From the NCBI RefSeq assembly GCF_032884065.1, contig NC_088863.1, positions 58,842,628 through 58,906,627 of the forward strand: 64,000 bases of DNA. The letters run 5' to 3'. The stretch comes from Artemia franciscana. Taxonomy: Eukaryota > Arthropoda > Branchiopoda > Anostraca > Artemiidae. The number at the start of each line of letters is the position of its first letter. Position 1 is the first letter of the stretch. The translations under genes were made by a program, and so were the position numbers. Of the stretch, positions 1 to 37,656 are shown piece after piece. The notes under the pieces are model-generated. The model was not told the origin of the DNA and searched no databases. It saw only the letters and a list, made by a program, of their open reading frames with translations.

Positions 1-109
1 TAAACGTAAGATGAGTTGGACGAGGTTTGGATTAAGTGGAATGAGTTGAGCAGGGTTTAGTTACACTCACACCATACCTTTTAATTTAATATAGAAGGAA
101 GAGAAGCAT

Positions 110-141
<32 letters not shown>

Positions 142-153
142 ATAATAATAATA
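110..153. repeat. (ACT)n/(AAT)n microsatellite
   Basis: About ten ACT units are followed by AAT units. The run sits exactly at the 3' end of the minus-strand retrotransposon piece, so it is that element's tail. Confidence 0.95.
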
Positions 154-600
154 ACTCACTGCAGCACCAAGCCGCCTGAGGCCAACACAGCTACGCAAAC
201 TCTTGCTTCAACATAATCTATTCAATGCCTCCCTCTTTACACCCTTCCAGGAAGTTCCTATTTCCTTTAAATCTTTATTCATGACATCTCCCCAATCCAA
301 ACGAAGACGACCTGTTTTCCGTGTAGCCCCGGACGGCTGGCCAAAAAGGACAATCTTTGGCAATCTGTCATCCTTCATCTGCAGAACTTGGCCTAGTCAT
401 CTCAGCCTTTCTTTCATTATAGCCCTAGAAAGTGGGATTAAACCACATTTTTCTTACAATCTACTGTTTGAAATACGTTCAGTCAGCCGCTATCCAGAAC
501 AATCTGTAGACAATTTCTCTGGAAAACATATAGTAAATTTTCGTCCGCTTTTCGGAGTACCCATACTTCAGAGCCGTATTTGACCACTGTAAGCACTGTA
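110..600 (-). mobile_element. Non-LTR retrotransposon 3' end, broken
   Basis: On the minus strand the translation shows the C-terminal tail of an endonuclease/reverse-transcriptase ORF: YGSEVWVLRKADENLL, then (with stops) LGQVLQMKDDRLPKIVLFG and DVMNKDLKEIGTSWKGV. A TGA replaces the expected Trp of the RLRWLG motif, and there is at least one other break. After the coding part come a GC-rich tail (GCCTCAGGCGGCTTGGTGC) and a trinucleotide run at 110-153. It is a dead, 5'-truncated copy of the same family as the piece at 52150. Confidence 0.8.
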
Positions 601-2314
601 GCTTCCAATATTCTAGTCTTGGTTTGCATATCTTCCTATTCTTCCAATTTTTTTTTTAAATGTGAAAAAATACCCTGAGCCTAACCTATTCTACTTTTAA
701 CATCTTCACTGTTCCCACCGTCTTTAGTGATAATACTACCAAGGTAAGTGAAGTTGTTTTGATTTCTCTTCGATTCATGCATGACTTCTATTTATTACTT
801 TTTTTATGTTCTTTTTATGTTTGACTATCTTCTCCATTGAGATTCTCGTTCTTTCTAGGTTTGTGTCGTTTTTTTTTTCTGTTCTTTTTTTTGGTTTTAG
901 GTTTGGTAATTATTGTTTGTTTTAAAATGATTTTCTATATGCATTACAATTTTCTCTTTTTCGTTTTTACATCTTATTTTTCGTCCAAAAACTTTGTTTT
1001 TCATCTTACTTTTTAAAAACAAAGAAAACGAAACAATAACGTGACCACAGTTCAGGGTGGTCACCATTTTTGTTCTTTTCAACAGCAAAAATACAGACAC
1101 TTTTTTTTTACTAGCCTGAGGATTGTTACAATATAGATTTCTAATGGAGAAATTGGGGAGTTATTTCTTATTTCTTAAATATGTTTAATTTCCATCAAAT
1201 TTGGTATTTGAGGCCTTCTGTACTTGTTGATAATGAATCTGATGGTCAATTTATGAACTCTAAATCCAGAATAAAAGCTTGCTAGAATTCAGATTTTAAG
1301 ACAGTGTTTGATGTTCATCAAAATTATTGTACAGGAATATTTGAACTTGTTGCTTTCAAGTACGTGGCTAATATTGCAATTTGGAAGTCCAAAATCAAAG
1401 CAACTAAACAACACGTTTCATTTTTTTGTTTACATTCAACGAAATTACTAAGTAGGTTGACTACAAATTTGTTTGTTACATAATTTATGGCTGATACCGC
1501 AATGTGCTAGTTTTAACCCCAAAAAATACAAGAAAACGAGATTTTCTAGTGTTTGGAATGCATATAAGCTTTCCTGTGATCTTTTAAACTAATATATGGA
1601 ACAAAGGAAAAATAGCTGAAAGGTGAAAGTTTCTTTATAATTTGTAATATTTTAGCTGTGATATAAGCAGCATCATGCCTTGTTTTCTTTCATTTATTTT
1701 ACGAAGGATATTTCCGTCTGCCAACTAACCTAATAAACAAAAAATTGAGCCAGCAAAATAAGTCTGATCTCCTAGCAATTGTCCCTAGGGTCAAGGGGAC
1801 TGTGCGTTGTTGCCTCGAACCTGATCCGAAAAGGAAAAACAATTGTGAATGTCTCATCTTTGCTGTTGCTATTCCGTACCAGTTCGTAACTGTATGTGTA
1901 CGTAACCAGTCGTAACAGTTGGTCAAACAAAGCTCTTTTTAAGTTAATTGCAAGTATTTCCCAGTCGTTGTTAGTTCTGACGAGCATTGGTTATTGGATC
2001 CCATTGGATTTCATTGAGTAAAGGTGAAGGGTTGTTCCCCATTCTGTCTAAGCATAGCCAAAACATCAAGTATTATCTAAATAGAACTTCAAAGCATTGT
2101 CTTATGTGGAGCTTGTAACCAGTAAAAATTTGCATGATAAATGAAATGATTTCTTCAAGATTAAATCAATCAATCAATCCTCTATTAGACTTTACACTAA
2201 AAACGCAGTTCATTTGTATTTTTTCCTAAAATTCATTTACAAAAAAACTTACAATAAATTTGTATAAACTGCTGCCATAAAGCATTTATCTGCATGTATT
2301 TTTTTTCCTTTTAG
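601..2314. other. Upstream non-coding stretch, presumed APMAP intron
   Basis: AT-rich sequence with short poly-T runs. No exon fitting the missing APMAP N-terminus was found: none has a hydrophobic anchor with a donor leaving two bases. Nothing else was recognised. Confidence 0.5.
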
Positions 2315-28602
<26,288 letters not shown>

Positions 28603-28722
28603 GGAGATCACAGTATTCCCAGTAATTCAATCTTAGGTTTTGAGTTCTGTGATATTAAATAATCGCCTTCTTTTCTATTTTTTGTTACTAAACTTTCTAG
28701 TAGTGTAATCTTGTTTGTTTTC

Positions 28723-28728
28723 AATAAA
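28723..28728 (+). promoter_or_regulatory. Polyadenylation signal of the APMAP-like gene
   Basis: AATAAA lies 121 bases after the stop codon, with a weaker ATTAAA at 28653. This gives a short 3' UTR of about 150 bases. It is the only such signal suitably placed before the intergenic repeats. Confidence 0.7.
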
Positions 28729-28729
28729 T

Positions 28730-31303
28730 TGCATTCATGCCATTTTTAAATGAAGCCTCACTGTTTGTAAACTCTATGCTCATTAAGTGAACATCGACAT
28801 ACCAGAGACCAACCAGTAGTTGTTTGAAAGCTTCACTATTTATCTACAATATAGCTATAGCTACGCTATAAATAAATTTCTATGCAAATATTGCCAGTAA
28901 GACTTGCTAATTTATAGTTAAAGGTACAAAAACCTTTACTTCTGTGCAAAAAAAAGTAAGGACATTGCTTGATGAGCCGTAATATCTGGTAATGTGTATT
29001 TTAATAATCATTCTATCACACTCGGTGTCTTTTTATTCGGCGTCTCTTTTTACTATGAATTTAAAATGGTTTAAAAATATTTTTAGCTGATTTGAATACA
29101 ATACGCCTGTTGTTTGTTTATGTCATTACTAAAATAGTAGTTAAAAATCATTTTTTTTTACGCTAAAACTTAATGGCTTACGAAAGGACTCAAATGAGAC
29201 AAAGCAAATAAAAGTGTAAAATGGATGCTGTAAATTCAAAAAGTTGGTCAATACTAGAGATAAGTCTTTGATGCTTAGCAAGGCTAGGAACCTAATAAAA
29301 GTTTTTCTAAACTTCTTTTATGAAGTTAAAGAAGAAAAATTAAGAGCCATTCTAAACTTAATACGAATAGGATTAAAGGTCTATCGTAATCCGAACTCAA
29401 AACATCAGGAATAACCATCAATCATATAAACATGAAAATAACAGATACTGACGTAGATGAATAAATAGATCTCAAAACGAGTAAAAATAAGATTGAATAT
29501 TCAAGCAAACCTAAAACAAATAGAAATTACTACAAATAAGAGTTTGGCCACTGCTCCTTCTCCCTCTCCTAGCCGTAATAGTTCTAAAGCCTACTTCGTC
29601 ATTTTGTGTTTTAATGAAAATTATATGTATATTTCTCTTCGTATATACATAAAATGTAATTAGCATATCTAGACGTATAAAAGTAAATTTATCAGTATGT
29701 TAGAACCAATACAAATAAATTGAGTATGTAATATATAACATTATTATACATTTCTCGAAATAAAGTTTCTTCTAAAAAGAGTCAGTTCAAGATTATAATT
29801 AAGTTTATTTTTCTTATCTTTCAATATTATGAACTTAAAATTGTTTATAATGTAATTTGTTTTCAGTAAAGGGCAGGTGACGAAATTGGCTTTAGAACTT
29901 TTGCGATTAGAGGAGGGCAAAACAGGCAGTAGCCAAACACTTTATTTGTTTTAGATTTTACTTTAATATTCGATTTTGTTTTTAAGATTTATTTATTCTG
30001 CTTGAAAAGATTTATAAATCCTAATGAAAAACGTGGATTGTCTCAAAGGCTCTCACATAACTCAACCACCCTAAACTCATTAACCATTTAACTCAACTAC
30101 CTTAAATTCAACTGTTAAACAACTCAATCACCGCATAGTTCAACCACCATATAACTCAGATCCATTCCAATTTTTGTCCTGTGAGGGATTTTTTTATTGT
30201 TTTAAAGAAGTAGCAATAAATGAAGGATTGCAATTGGTGCTACTTTTCTGAAGAGCAAAACGTGACTCAAAGAGAGCAATTTTCTGAAGAGCAAAACGTG
30301 ACTCTGAGAGATCTCAGAGAGTAAAATGGGTCAGGATTATTCGTATCTATTTTCTGCTATTTTTTCATTAAATCTCTGATAAAATTAAATGTTTTCATCT
30401 TCTAAATTTATATAGGCTTTGATCTGACCAAAGGCACCTGGGGACACAGAAACATAAAAGAAAGAGTAATATATTCTTGAAGTCAACAATATTCTTCGTT
30501 TTTGGAAATCCGTACAAAATTAATGAAAAAACATCTTTTTGTAGGTATTTTTAAATATAAAGCGTCTTTTTACCTTTTCGTATGAGTGATTACCTTCAGG
30601 TATATCATCTTGTTTTCTTCTTGAGGATATGTTAGAATGGATCTTGAAATTCATGGAGCAAGTATTTATATTTTAAAATTTTCTGCCCCTAGTGCTGAAC
30701 AGCTTGTGACGCCATCAGACATTGAGCAGCAATGTCACGCTTTTGTCCAATAAAATCTTCCAAAGACTTATATGAGCATAGAGAAAATACCATCAAGAAT
30801 ATTGTGTAAACCCTCCATGGCATTCGTAGTTTTCACAATGCAATTCTATGCACTTTCAATGTGGTACCAGAAGACTTACTAAAATTCTTGGCAATGAAAC
30901 CCCCCGCATTTGTAATTGAATGCTTCGCACGTAGATATCATTGAAGTAACTCAAGAGAGAATCATAATGATCTCCTCTGGGGAAATGACCTCACTTTTAA
31001 ATATTATTTCAATATCTTGTAAAAGAACAAAAGTTAAGCATGGAACACTTTTGGCAAGGATATTGAAAATTAGTGTCATTTTCGAACTCTTGGTTGTGGC
31101 CCATCGATTGAACTTCTCTTTTGATACTGTTAAAAGTGGAAAAAAACATCTGGATAAGTAGAATTTGGTAACTCAAAAGTTATGTAACTGTCCGATCAAA
31201 AGTCATGCTTTTAATTTTGACGTTACGAAAATATAACTCCGGCGGCAACTCTGTTTACTACCTATTGATAAAGCAAATATTTTTAAAAGGTATGAATGCT
31301 CTT
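28730..31303. other. Intergenic sequence after the APMAP-like gene
   Basis: AT-rich sequence with no gene recognised. It contains a degenerate minisatellite (30046-30165) and a two-copy 36-bp tandem (30244-30311). The 81-codon ORF at 30916-31161 looks antisense to weak coding-like sequence and has no family match. Confidence 0.5.
30046..30165. repeat. Degenerate minisatellite of CTCAACCACC-type units
   Basis: Words such as AACTCAACCACC, AACTCAACTACC, AACTCAATCACC and GTTCAACCACC recur about every 16-18 bases, separated by TA-rich bases. Confidence 0.6.
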
Positions 31304-31450
31304 GTCCCTGCGGTGGCGCAGTGGATTTGACCTTAGATTGGTAATACGGGACCCAGATATTGAATCACGCTGCAGGAATGCACTGCAAGGCCGACGCAGG
31401 GACCTTAGTAGTCAAGAAGCGTCGCTAATTCTTAAATAATAATAATAAAA
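31304..31450 (+). mobile_element. tRNA-derived SINE, copy 1
   Basis: Has a pol III A-box word (GGTGGCGCAGTGG) and a decayed B-box region (ATATTGAATCA). The family body follows (GCTGCAGGAATGCACTGC, ACCTTAGTAGTCAAGAAGCG), then an AATAATAATAATAAAA tail. It is in the same orientation as the copies at 33921 and 37124. Confidence 0.8.
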
Positions 31451-31989
31451 GAGAGCCCATCCACCATCATTTCCATCTTGTCGTTATGTTTATAGATGAG
31501 GGGATTTTTAAAATCTTAGAGAGTGATATTCATCAAAGGAAATAGTTAATTACATAATGGCAACTGTACATTGAGATAGCTATGAAATAGACTGGATACT
31601 TTTTGTAGGCTTATCAGAATTTCATCTCAAATCCAAATATAAAATTCATTTGTGTTGTAAGTAGAGTATACCCCCCCCCCTGTTGGTCAAGCATGTAGCC
31701 TGATTGTATAGGCTAGAACTATATAGGCTTACATCAAGCTTTTTGTATGTTATTGTTACTTCAAATTGATTTTAAGGTTTATCAAAACAATATTTAGCCT
31801 ATTGAAACAGGAGCCCAGTGAATCCACCACCAGGTTCCAGAACACAGTAGGCTACCATATATGGTTTCTCACTGTTACTTTTCTTCTAAATGTAGACAGT
31901 TTGAGCCTGTTCTTGCTGTCATGATGTCCAAATGGACCTTAAATTGGAAGTAGGCTAGTAAATTTGTAAAATTATGTTGTTTTTACTGG

Positions 31990-33422
31990 ACCTTCAACTT
32001 TTGCCTTTGCTCATCTTTCATCATTACCAAAAAAAATGTTGCCAAACATTTGTTTATTGTAATTGTTCAGGTGATGTGATAACAACTTCTTTTGCCTCAG
32101 CTTGTCTTTTGTCATTATTTAATACACATCACTGAGCCTTTTTTTCCTTTAATTGATAAGGTTGTAGGACAAAAAATTGTTCTTTTGTTTCAGTTTGTCT
32201 TTTGTTGTTATTAAAGACATTGCCAAATATTTGTTTCTTGTAATTGTTCAGGTGGTGGGACAGAAACTTCTTTTACTTCCAACAATTTGTCTAGTCCAGG
32301 TTCTTGATTTTCAAAGATATGATAGGCATTGATGACCTTATCCACATCTAAATCCAAAACCTAGTAATTATCATTTTCAATTTGTTTTCTTTGTTTTGCC
32401 TTGGCTTCTCTTTTATCATTATGAAATACATATCACCAAACCTTTGTGTTTTTTTAACAAAGGTATGGTAGGCATTTATGCCCTTATCTGTGTCAAAATC
32501 CCAAACCCAATCATCATAACTATCATTTTCAACTTTGACACATTTTGATTCAAGCTGTTTAGTTTGATTTTCATTGACTTGCTCATTTGTTTGGTTTTGC
32601 ATGTCTTCTAACCATGTTTGTCTTTGATTTTCATTTTTGACTTGCTCACATGCTTGGTGTCACATGTCTTCTAAGTGTGTGTGTCTGCTCTTCATTTTTA
32701 TTTTTGACATGCTGCAGTTTTTCTTCTAACTGTGTGGGTCTTTGCTCTTCATTTTTTTTTTGACACACTCTGATTGTTGTTCTTACTTATCTTCTAACTG
32801 CCTGTATCTTTGCTCTTCATTTTCATTTTGGATTTTGATTGCTTCAGATAATTTAGCAATGGTCTTTACTTTAGCTGCCCATATTAGTGTTATCACAATT
32901 GATGGTCCAAATTTTTGATTTTCACATCTTATCACATTTGACAGTTCAGGTGTTAGTTCCAATGAATCTGCATTTATACTAACTGCAACTGCAAATTTTT
33001 TATTTTTGTTTTTACATAAATATTTGATGCATTGGATACTCAACAATCTTATTTATGCTATGCATGACACAATATAAGAAAATGCTTATATGATGTTAGA
33101 AGAAATGCTTATATGATGTGCTAAAATAGTACATGACATCATTTGTAAACACAAAAATTAAGGCCCTTAAGAAATTTTTTCAGACTTCTGACCTATCTAG
33201 ATCTTTTTTTTTATGCAAGAACATCCTAAGAACCAAAATTAAGGCTATTAACAAATAGGCTATCAAGAACAATCTCAACCTTGACAAAGTTTCCTGTTGC
33301 CTTCTGTAAGTTGTTATGTGATCTGTTGATTTGGAATGGTCATTTAAAACATTTTGTTTTAAGTTCCCAATATTGTATGGTATTTGATGTAAACCTGGCC
33401 TTAATTCACCTATTTTAAGCAA
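31990..33422 (-). pseudogene. Unrecognised minus-strand gene cluster, partly decayed
   Basis: Three coding-like ORFs lie in a row on the minus strand. 33422-33180 (80 codons) ends in one membrane segment (FLIAYLLIALILVLRMFL) followed by HKKKD. 33046-32783 (87 codons) ends in a charged helix (IQNENEEQRYRQLEDK). 32602-32348 (84 codons) includes DDWVWDFDTDKGINAYH. Between the last two, a ~30-residue coiled-coil-like unit (QLE.......EQVKNENQRQ) repeats about four times with stops. Downstream, the DTDKGINAYH block recurs as DVDKVINAYH with stops. Amino-acid use is protein-like, but I recognise no family. Candidates are an old mobile element or an integrated-virus relic; neither is supported by a diagnostic motif. 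Confidence 0.4.
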
Positions 33423-33920
33423 ATGCTAGATGGAGAGGTTTTGTCCAATGTTTCCCTCCTGGTACTGCCACCTCTCCCAAAATAAGGCTCTGTGTCTGGT
33501 CCAACTACTGGCTATTTTACCCTAGTTGGAATAATTTAGTCATATATTTATTTTAGGATACAGTTTTGTTTTTTATACAAGTTTTTGTAGTATAAAATTC
33601 TTACTACATGGTGCTAGTGCTTACAACAAAAACAACAAAAAAAAACATGTGACTATAACTTATTACACAGTAAAGTGACAAAGTAAACAGTTGTTCTGCA
33701 TCCTTCCAAGCATCTGTACTGATATGGCTCAAGAGAAGGAGAAACCTGTGACATTAGTTTGCTGTAGCTATCCGGTGGTGCTTTTAGAAATCCAAGTAGA
33801 TGGCACCACCAAGCAAGGTAAATAAAGTTCAAATAGGGTGATCTTCTTGTATTTAATTTACATGACAGTAGCACTACACAAAGTCAGAAACTCTAAGTCT
33901 TTGGTTACTATCATAGCAGG

Positions 33921-34054
33921 GTCCTGTGGTGGCGCAGTGGGTTTGACCTTAGCTTGGTAATATGGGACCCAGAGATCGAATTATGCTGCAGGAATGCACT
34001 GCAGGGCCAACACAGCAACCTTAGTAGTCAAGAAGCATTGTTTATCCTATAAAA
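33921..34054 (+). mobile_element. tRNA-derived SINE, copy 2, with target-site duplication
   Basis: The 15-bp direct repeat TACTATCATAGCAGG lies at 33906-33920 and 34055-34069, exactly at the element's ends. The A box TGGCGCAGTGG is at 33930-33940 and the B-box-like AGATCGAATTA at 33973-33983. The body and tail match the other copies, ending in ATAAAA. This proves retroposition and sets the family's 5' end at GTCCTGTGGTGGCGC. Confidence 0.92.
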
Positions 34055-34109
34055 TACTATCATAGCAGGAAACTAAAAAAAAAAAACAGCACAAGGCAAG
34101 CTAAACTGA

Positions 34110-34177
34110 GATTATTAGGATTGAACCTGAAACCCCTTATCAGTGGTAATGCCTACCTCCATTAGACCACCACAAGG
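34110..34177 (-). repeat. tRNA-like module 1
   Basis: On the minus strand it starts with CCTTGTG and has an A-box word TGGTCTAATGG and a B-box word GGTTCAATCC at tRNA spacing. A good T-stem and 3' acceptor strand are not seen, so it is a decayed tRNA or a tRNA-derived element. Confidence 0.4.
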
Positions 34178-34195
34178 TAGAAAATGACAGAGTTT

Positions 34196-34270
34196 CCTTG
34201 CAACACGCGGGATCAAACCTCAGTCCTTGTTATTTCCAACTGTAGCTCTATCCACTATGCTGTCACAAGG
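34196..34270 (-). repeat. tRNA-like module 2 (75 nt, acceptor stem pairs)
   Basis: On the minus strand the module begins CCTTGTG and ends TGCAAGG, giving a 7-bp acceptor stem including G-T pairs. It has GCATAGTGGATAGAGC (A box) and GGTTTGATCCC (B box). The anticodon stem does not pair and the T stem has a mismatch, so it is not called as a working tRNA. It shares TACCTTGTG with module 1, 93 bp further along. Confidence 0.4.
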
Positions 34271-35934
34271 TAACCACCAACCTTTCAGTTAATAGCTGAA
34301 AGGTTGATAAAAAAAGCCAAAAGGTTTTTGGTAATATGAAAATAGTATGACCAAAATGTCATTATAACCTTTCGTCATACTATTTTAAAGCAATGATAGT
34401 TAAAATTAGAGCTTAGTCACAAATGTACCTTTTTAGGCTGAGTCTAATCTTGAAAAATGCTTTGCAATCTTAAATAGGATTGTAAATTTGAAAGAAAGTA
34501 TACCAATCACAGGCAGGTAGACTCAATCTTGCACAAATTTCATCCCAGATAAGTGTTGCAAAGAACAATAATTGTATTTAAATAGGCTAAGCTATAAAAG
34601 CTGTTTGAGCTCAAAAACAAAACAAAAAGATTTTCTGAGGTTGTTGCCTGTCAATCTTAACTAGCCTAGTTTAAAATGTCTGAAGATTCCTATATCTAAG
34701 ATTAGCAGCCTACTGTCCTTCTTTTGGGAAGATACATTTCAACCAAAATGTTTGCCATTTGATTCCCTGTTTTGTATTCTTTCCAAATGTAATACACTAC
34801 TCACTGCTGTTAAAGCTACATCCCAGCCCTTCAAATATGTAGAACCGTAGGCTATATGAAAAAGATTGCTGATTTTTGGGTGCTAAAAAGAGCATTGAGT
34901 AGGATTAAAATATTTTATATCTCTTTTTGCAATTGCTTAGAAACATTTATGAAATAAGTTAAATCAGTGAGTTTTAATATAGTCTCAAAACCTAAATGTG
35001 ACATGACCAATGCAATATTCTCTCCTGTAACCTGACAAATGAAGAAATATACTTTGCTTGACTAATATTGTACAAATGGTTTTGATCATTTCTAATCAGT
35101 GGAAATGTTCGTAGATGTTGTGTCACTTCAAGAACATATTATAGTAGAGAGCATGTATTCAGGTTTTCAAAAGCTCATTGACTCCAAAACTACCTCTATA
35201 CAAAGTTGGTGGGCTTGGCACCCAGTAGAGACTCTGCAACTGTAGGAGCATCATACATGATTGCATTGGGTTGGCAGCATTTCAAAGAGTTCCTATTTTG
35301 TTGGAATCTTTGAAACAACATTGTGAGTCATTCCCTGATGTAGAAGTAGAAGATCCAACTTGGCCACAATATTTTACTTTTCTTGTAGACATAACCTAAA
35401 ATATAAACATGTTTAAATTCCATCTTCAAGGAAAGATAAGGATATTGGCAGGAATCTTTGATTCACACAATGGTTTGAAAATTTTAAAAACCTTTAAACT
35501 GCAGCACAATTTATCACATCCGCTTTTAAAAAGACTATTCATTTCATAGTTGAACTGGCATTTTTTATTATGAATGATTGAATTGGACAAATTGGCTTGA
35601 TTTGGTCTTTTTTTCTAACTGGTAGTATTTTAGTATTAAAAACTCTTTTGAAAATCTTAACAGCTATTTCCTCAATTTGAACCTTCTTATCAAATCAATT
35701 TAGGGGTGGAGCTTGGTTCATATTCTTGATTGCCAAATGAGGAAAGAGAAATGAATGACGAAATGAGAAGAAGAAATGGGAAAACAGGGTGCTGCCATCC
35801 AAACTCACCAAGGGTGCCAACATTTTGAAAATACTCTTTTTGTGATTTTGTTGAAAAAATGCCTCTCCCTCTCCATTTCTGTGAATTGGTGCCCCTGAAT
35901 TTCATCATCCAGTATATATTCAAGTTATGAAAAA
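34271..35934. other. Intergenic stretch, nothing firm
   Basis: AT-rich, with frequent TAGGCTA words. A coding-like minus-strand stretch near 35100-35340 (IMYDAPTVAESLLGAKP) is broken by stops and unrecognised. Confidence 0.4.
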
Positions 35935-37332
35935 TTCTAGAGGCGCTTCATGTTGAAGGTTTGGTTGTATAGATATCAGAGGGGGCTTATTCAATTGGAA
36001 AGCAGAAGTTCTAGTGCCCTTTTTGAGAGTCAAGAGTGATTAGAGGGCAACTAGCCCCCACCCCGCTTTTTTCTTAAATGCATCCTATAAAATTTAAGAG
36101 ACAATGATTTTGTTAAAAATGGTTCAAAGATCAGATAACAAAAATTACAGAGTCAAAACAACTCATCAGAGCCCAGGAGCAGGTGTTGTAAGTCATGACC
36201 TAGGTTCTTATAAGGCTTTTTCCCAGAGGGATGCTTTTATAAACTTCAGATTGGGCTCATTCAATTGGAAGTTATAGTGTCCTTTTAAGAGTCAAAAGTG
36301 ATTGGAGGTCAACTAGTCCCCCTCACACCCAAATGGATCCAGTAAAAATTTAGAGATAGCCAGTTAGTTAAAAATAGTTCAAACATCAGATAATCCAGAG
36401 CCACTTCACATGGAAGGGGTGGTTGTAGAAACTGTGGAAGGGTATCACTCAATTGAAAATTAATGATGTAGTACACCTTTTAATTCTTAAAAGTGATTGG
36501 AGGGTAACTAGGCCCCTTCTCTTGTTCTTCTTTTCTCTACTCCTCCTGTACCCTCCAAAGAATTTTGATCTGAATTTTAAGGTTGCCATATTTTCCAAAA
36601 TAGTCAGAAGTTCCAATAAATATACCTTCAGCTTGGAATGGGGCCTAGAGCATGAGAATCCAGTTGATCAGAGGTTAACTAGCCCCCCCACCCCCTTCTC
36701 CCCAAATTTATCTAATAGGAAACTTAGAGATAGCCATTTAATTAAAAACAGTTCAAAGATCAGGTAAGCCAGAGCCACTTTGTATGGAAGGGTTTGTCAT
36801 AGGAACTTCGGAATAGCAACACTCAATTAGAAATGAATGATGGAATACCCTTTTTAACTCTTAAAAGCAATAAGAGGGTAACTAGACCCCCTCTCTTGCT
36901 CTTCTTTTCCCTACCCCTCCTGCACCCTCCAAAAAAACTTGAGCTGAACTTTAAGATAGCCATGTTTTTCAAAATAGTCAGAATTTCAAAAAAAATATAC
37001 CTTGGGCTTGGCATGGCCCCCAAGGGCCCTGGTGCATGGTGGTTTGCCCAATCGAAAATTGTTTAACCATGTGCTTGTAATGTAAAAGGGGAATTTTCAA
37101 CAAGTGGACGAGCATAAACGGAGGTCCTGTGGTGGCGCAGTGGGTTTGACCTTAGCTTGGTAATACAGGACCCAGAGATCGAATCATGCTGCAGGAATGC
37201 ACTGCAGGGCCGACGCAGGGACCTTAGTAGTCAAGAAGCGTCGTTAATCCGATACAATACAATGGGGAGGGAGATTTTTCTGTGGAGGTGGAGCCAGATA
37301 TCCTGGCGTTATCTAAAAAACAATCAGAAATT
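35935..37332. repeat. Composite interspersed repeat, copy 1, with internal ~370-bp repeats
   Basis: Blocks recur inside: AGCCACTT-CA/TG-ATGGAAGGG at about 36400 and 36775, GGGTAACTAG(G/A)CCCC at 36500 and 36876, and CAAAATAGTCAGAA at 36596 and 36969. The same order (TAGGCCCCTTCTC, ATAGCCATTTTGTT, GGTGGGGCCAAATTTCCTGG) occurs at 50708-51720. It leads directly into the inverted-repeat element at 37333 and is interrupted by the SINE at 37124. ORFs over it are incidental. Confidence 0.65.
37124..37262 (+). mobile_element. tRNA-derived SINE, copy 3, nested
   Basis: Near-identical to copy 2 over the head (GTGGTGGCGCAGTGGG), with a B-box-like AGATCGAATCA. It ends with a GATACAATACAAT tail. It lies inside the composite repeat, so it inserted after that repeat. 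Confidence 0.88.
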
Positions 37333-37656
37333 AAACAATTTTTTTTCAGCTGAAAGTAAGGAGCAACATTAAAACTTAAAACGAGCAGAAATTATTACGT
37401 GTATGTGGGGGATTACCCCCACATACCTCGCTCTTTACACTAAAGTTTAAATTTTGTCTGAATTCTTTAAAAACGACTCCTGAAACACAAGGGTCGTTTA
37501 ATTAGAACAATAAGTAAGCTTTTTTAAAGTGTCAAAAAATGTTAGCATGAAGAGCGAAGTGTTGAGGAGGCGAAAACCCGCCTCATATACCCAATAATTT
37601 TGTTCATTTTAAGTTTTAATGCTGCTGCTTATTTTCAGTTCAAAAAACTTGTTTTC
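37333..37656. mobile_element. Non-autonomous element with long inverted repeats, copy 1
   Basis: The left arm (AAGTAAGGAGCAACATTAAA, then ACTTAAAACGAGCAGAAATT) is the inverted complement of the right arm (TTAAGTTTTAATGCTGCTGC, then TTATTTTCAG) over about 60 bp. The core has GCTCTTTACACTAAAGTTTA and GTGTTGAGGAGG. There is no transposase, so it is MITE- or foldback-like. Confidence 0.75.

Noticed and set aside
30916..31161. 81-codon + ORF
   Set aside because: The opposite strand looks equally or more protein-like but is broken; no family recognised on either strand.
34196..34270. Functional tRNA gene
   Set aside because: The acceptor stem and boxes are present, but the anticodon stem does not pair and the T stem has a mismatch.
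36453..37066. Two ORFs of 104 and 77 codons
   Set aside because: They lie in the two internal copies of the composite repeat and translate the same repeat words; no protein-like constraint.
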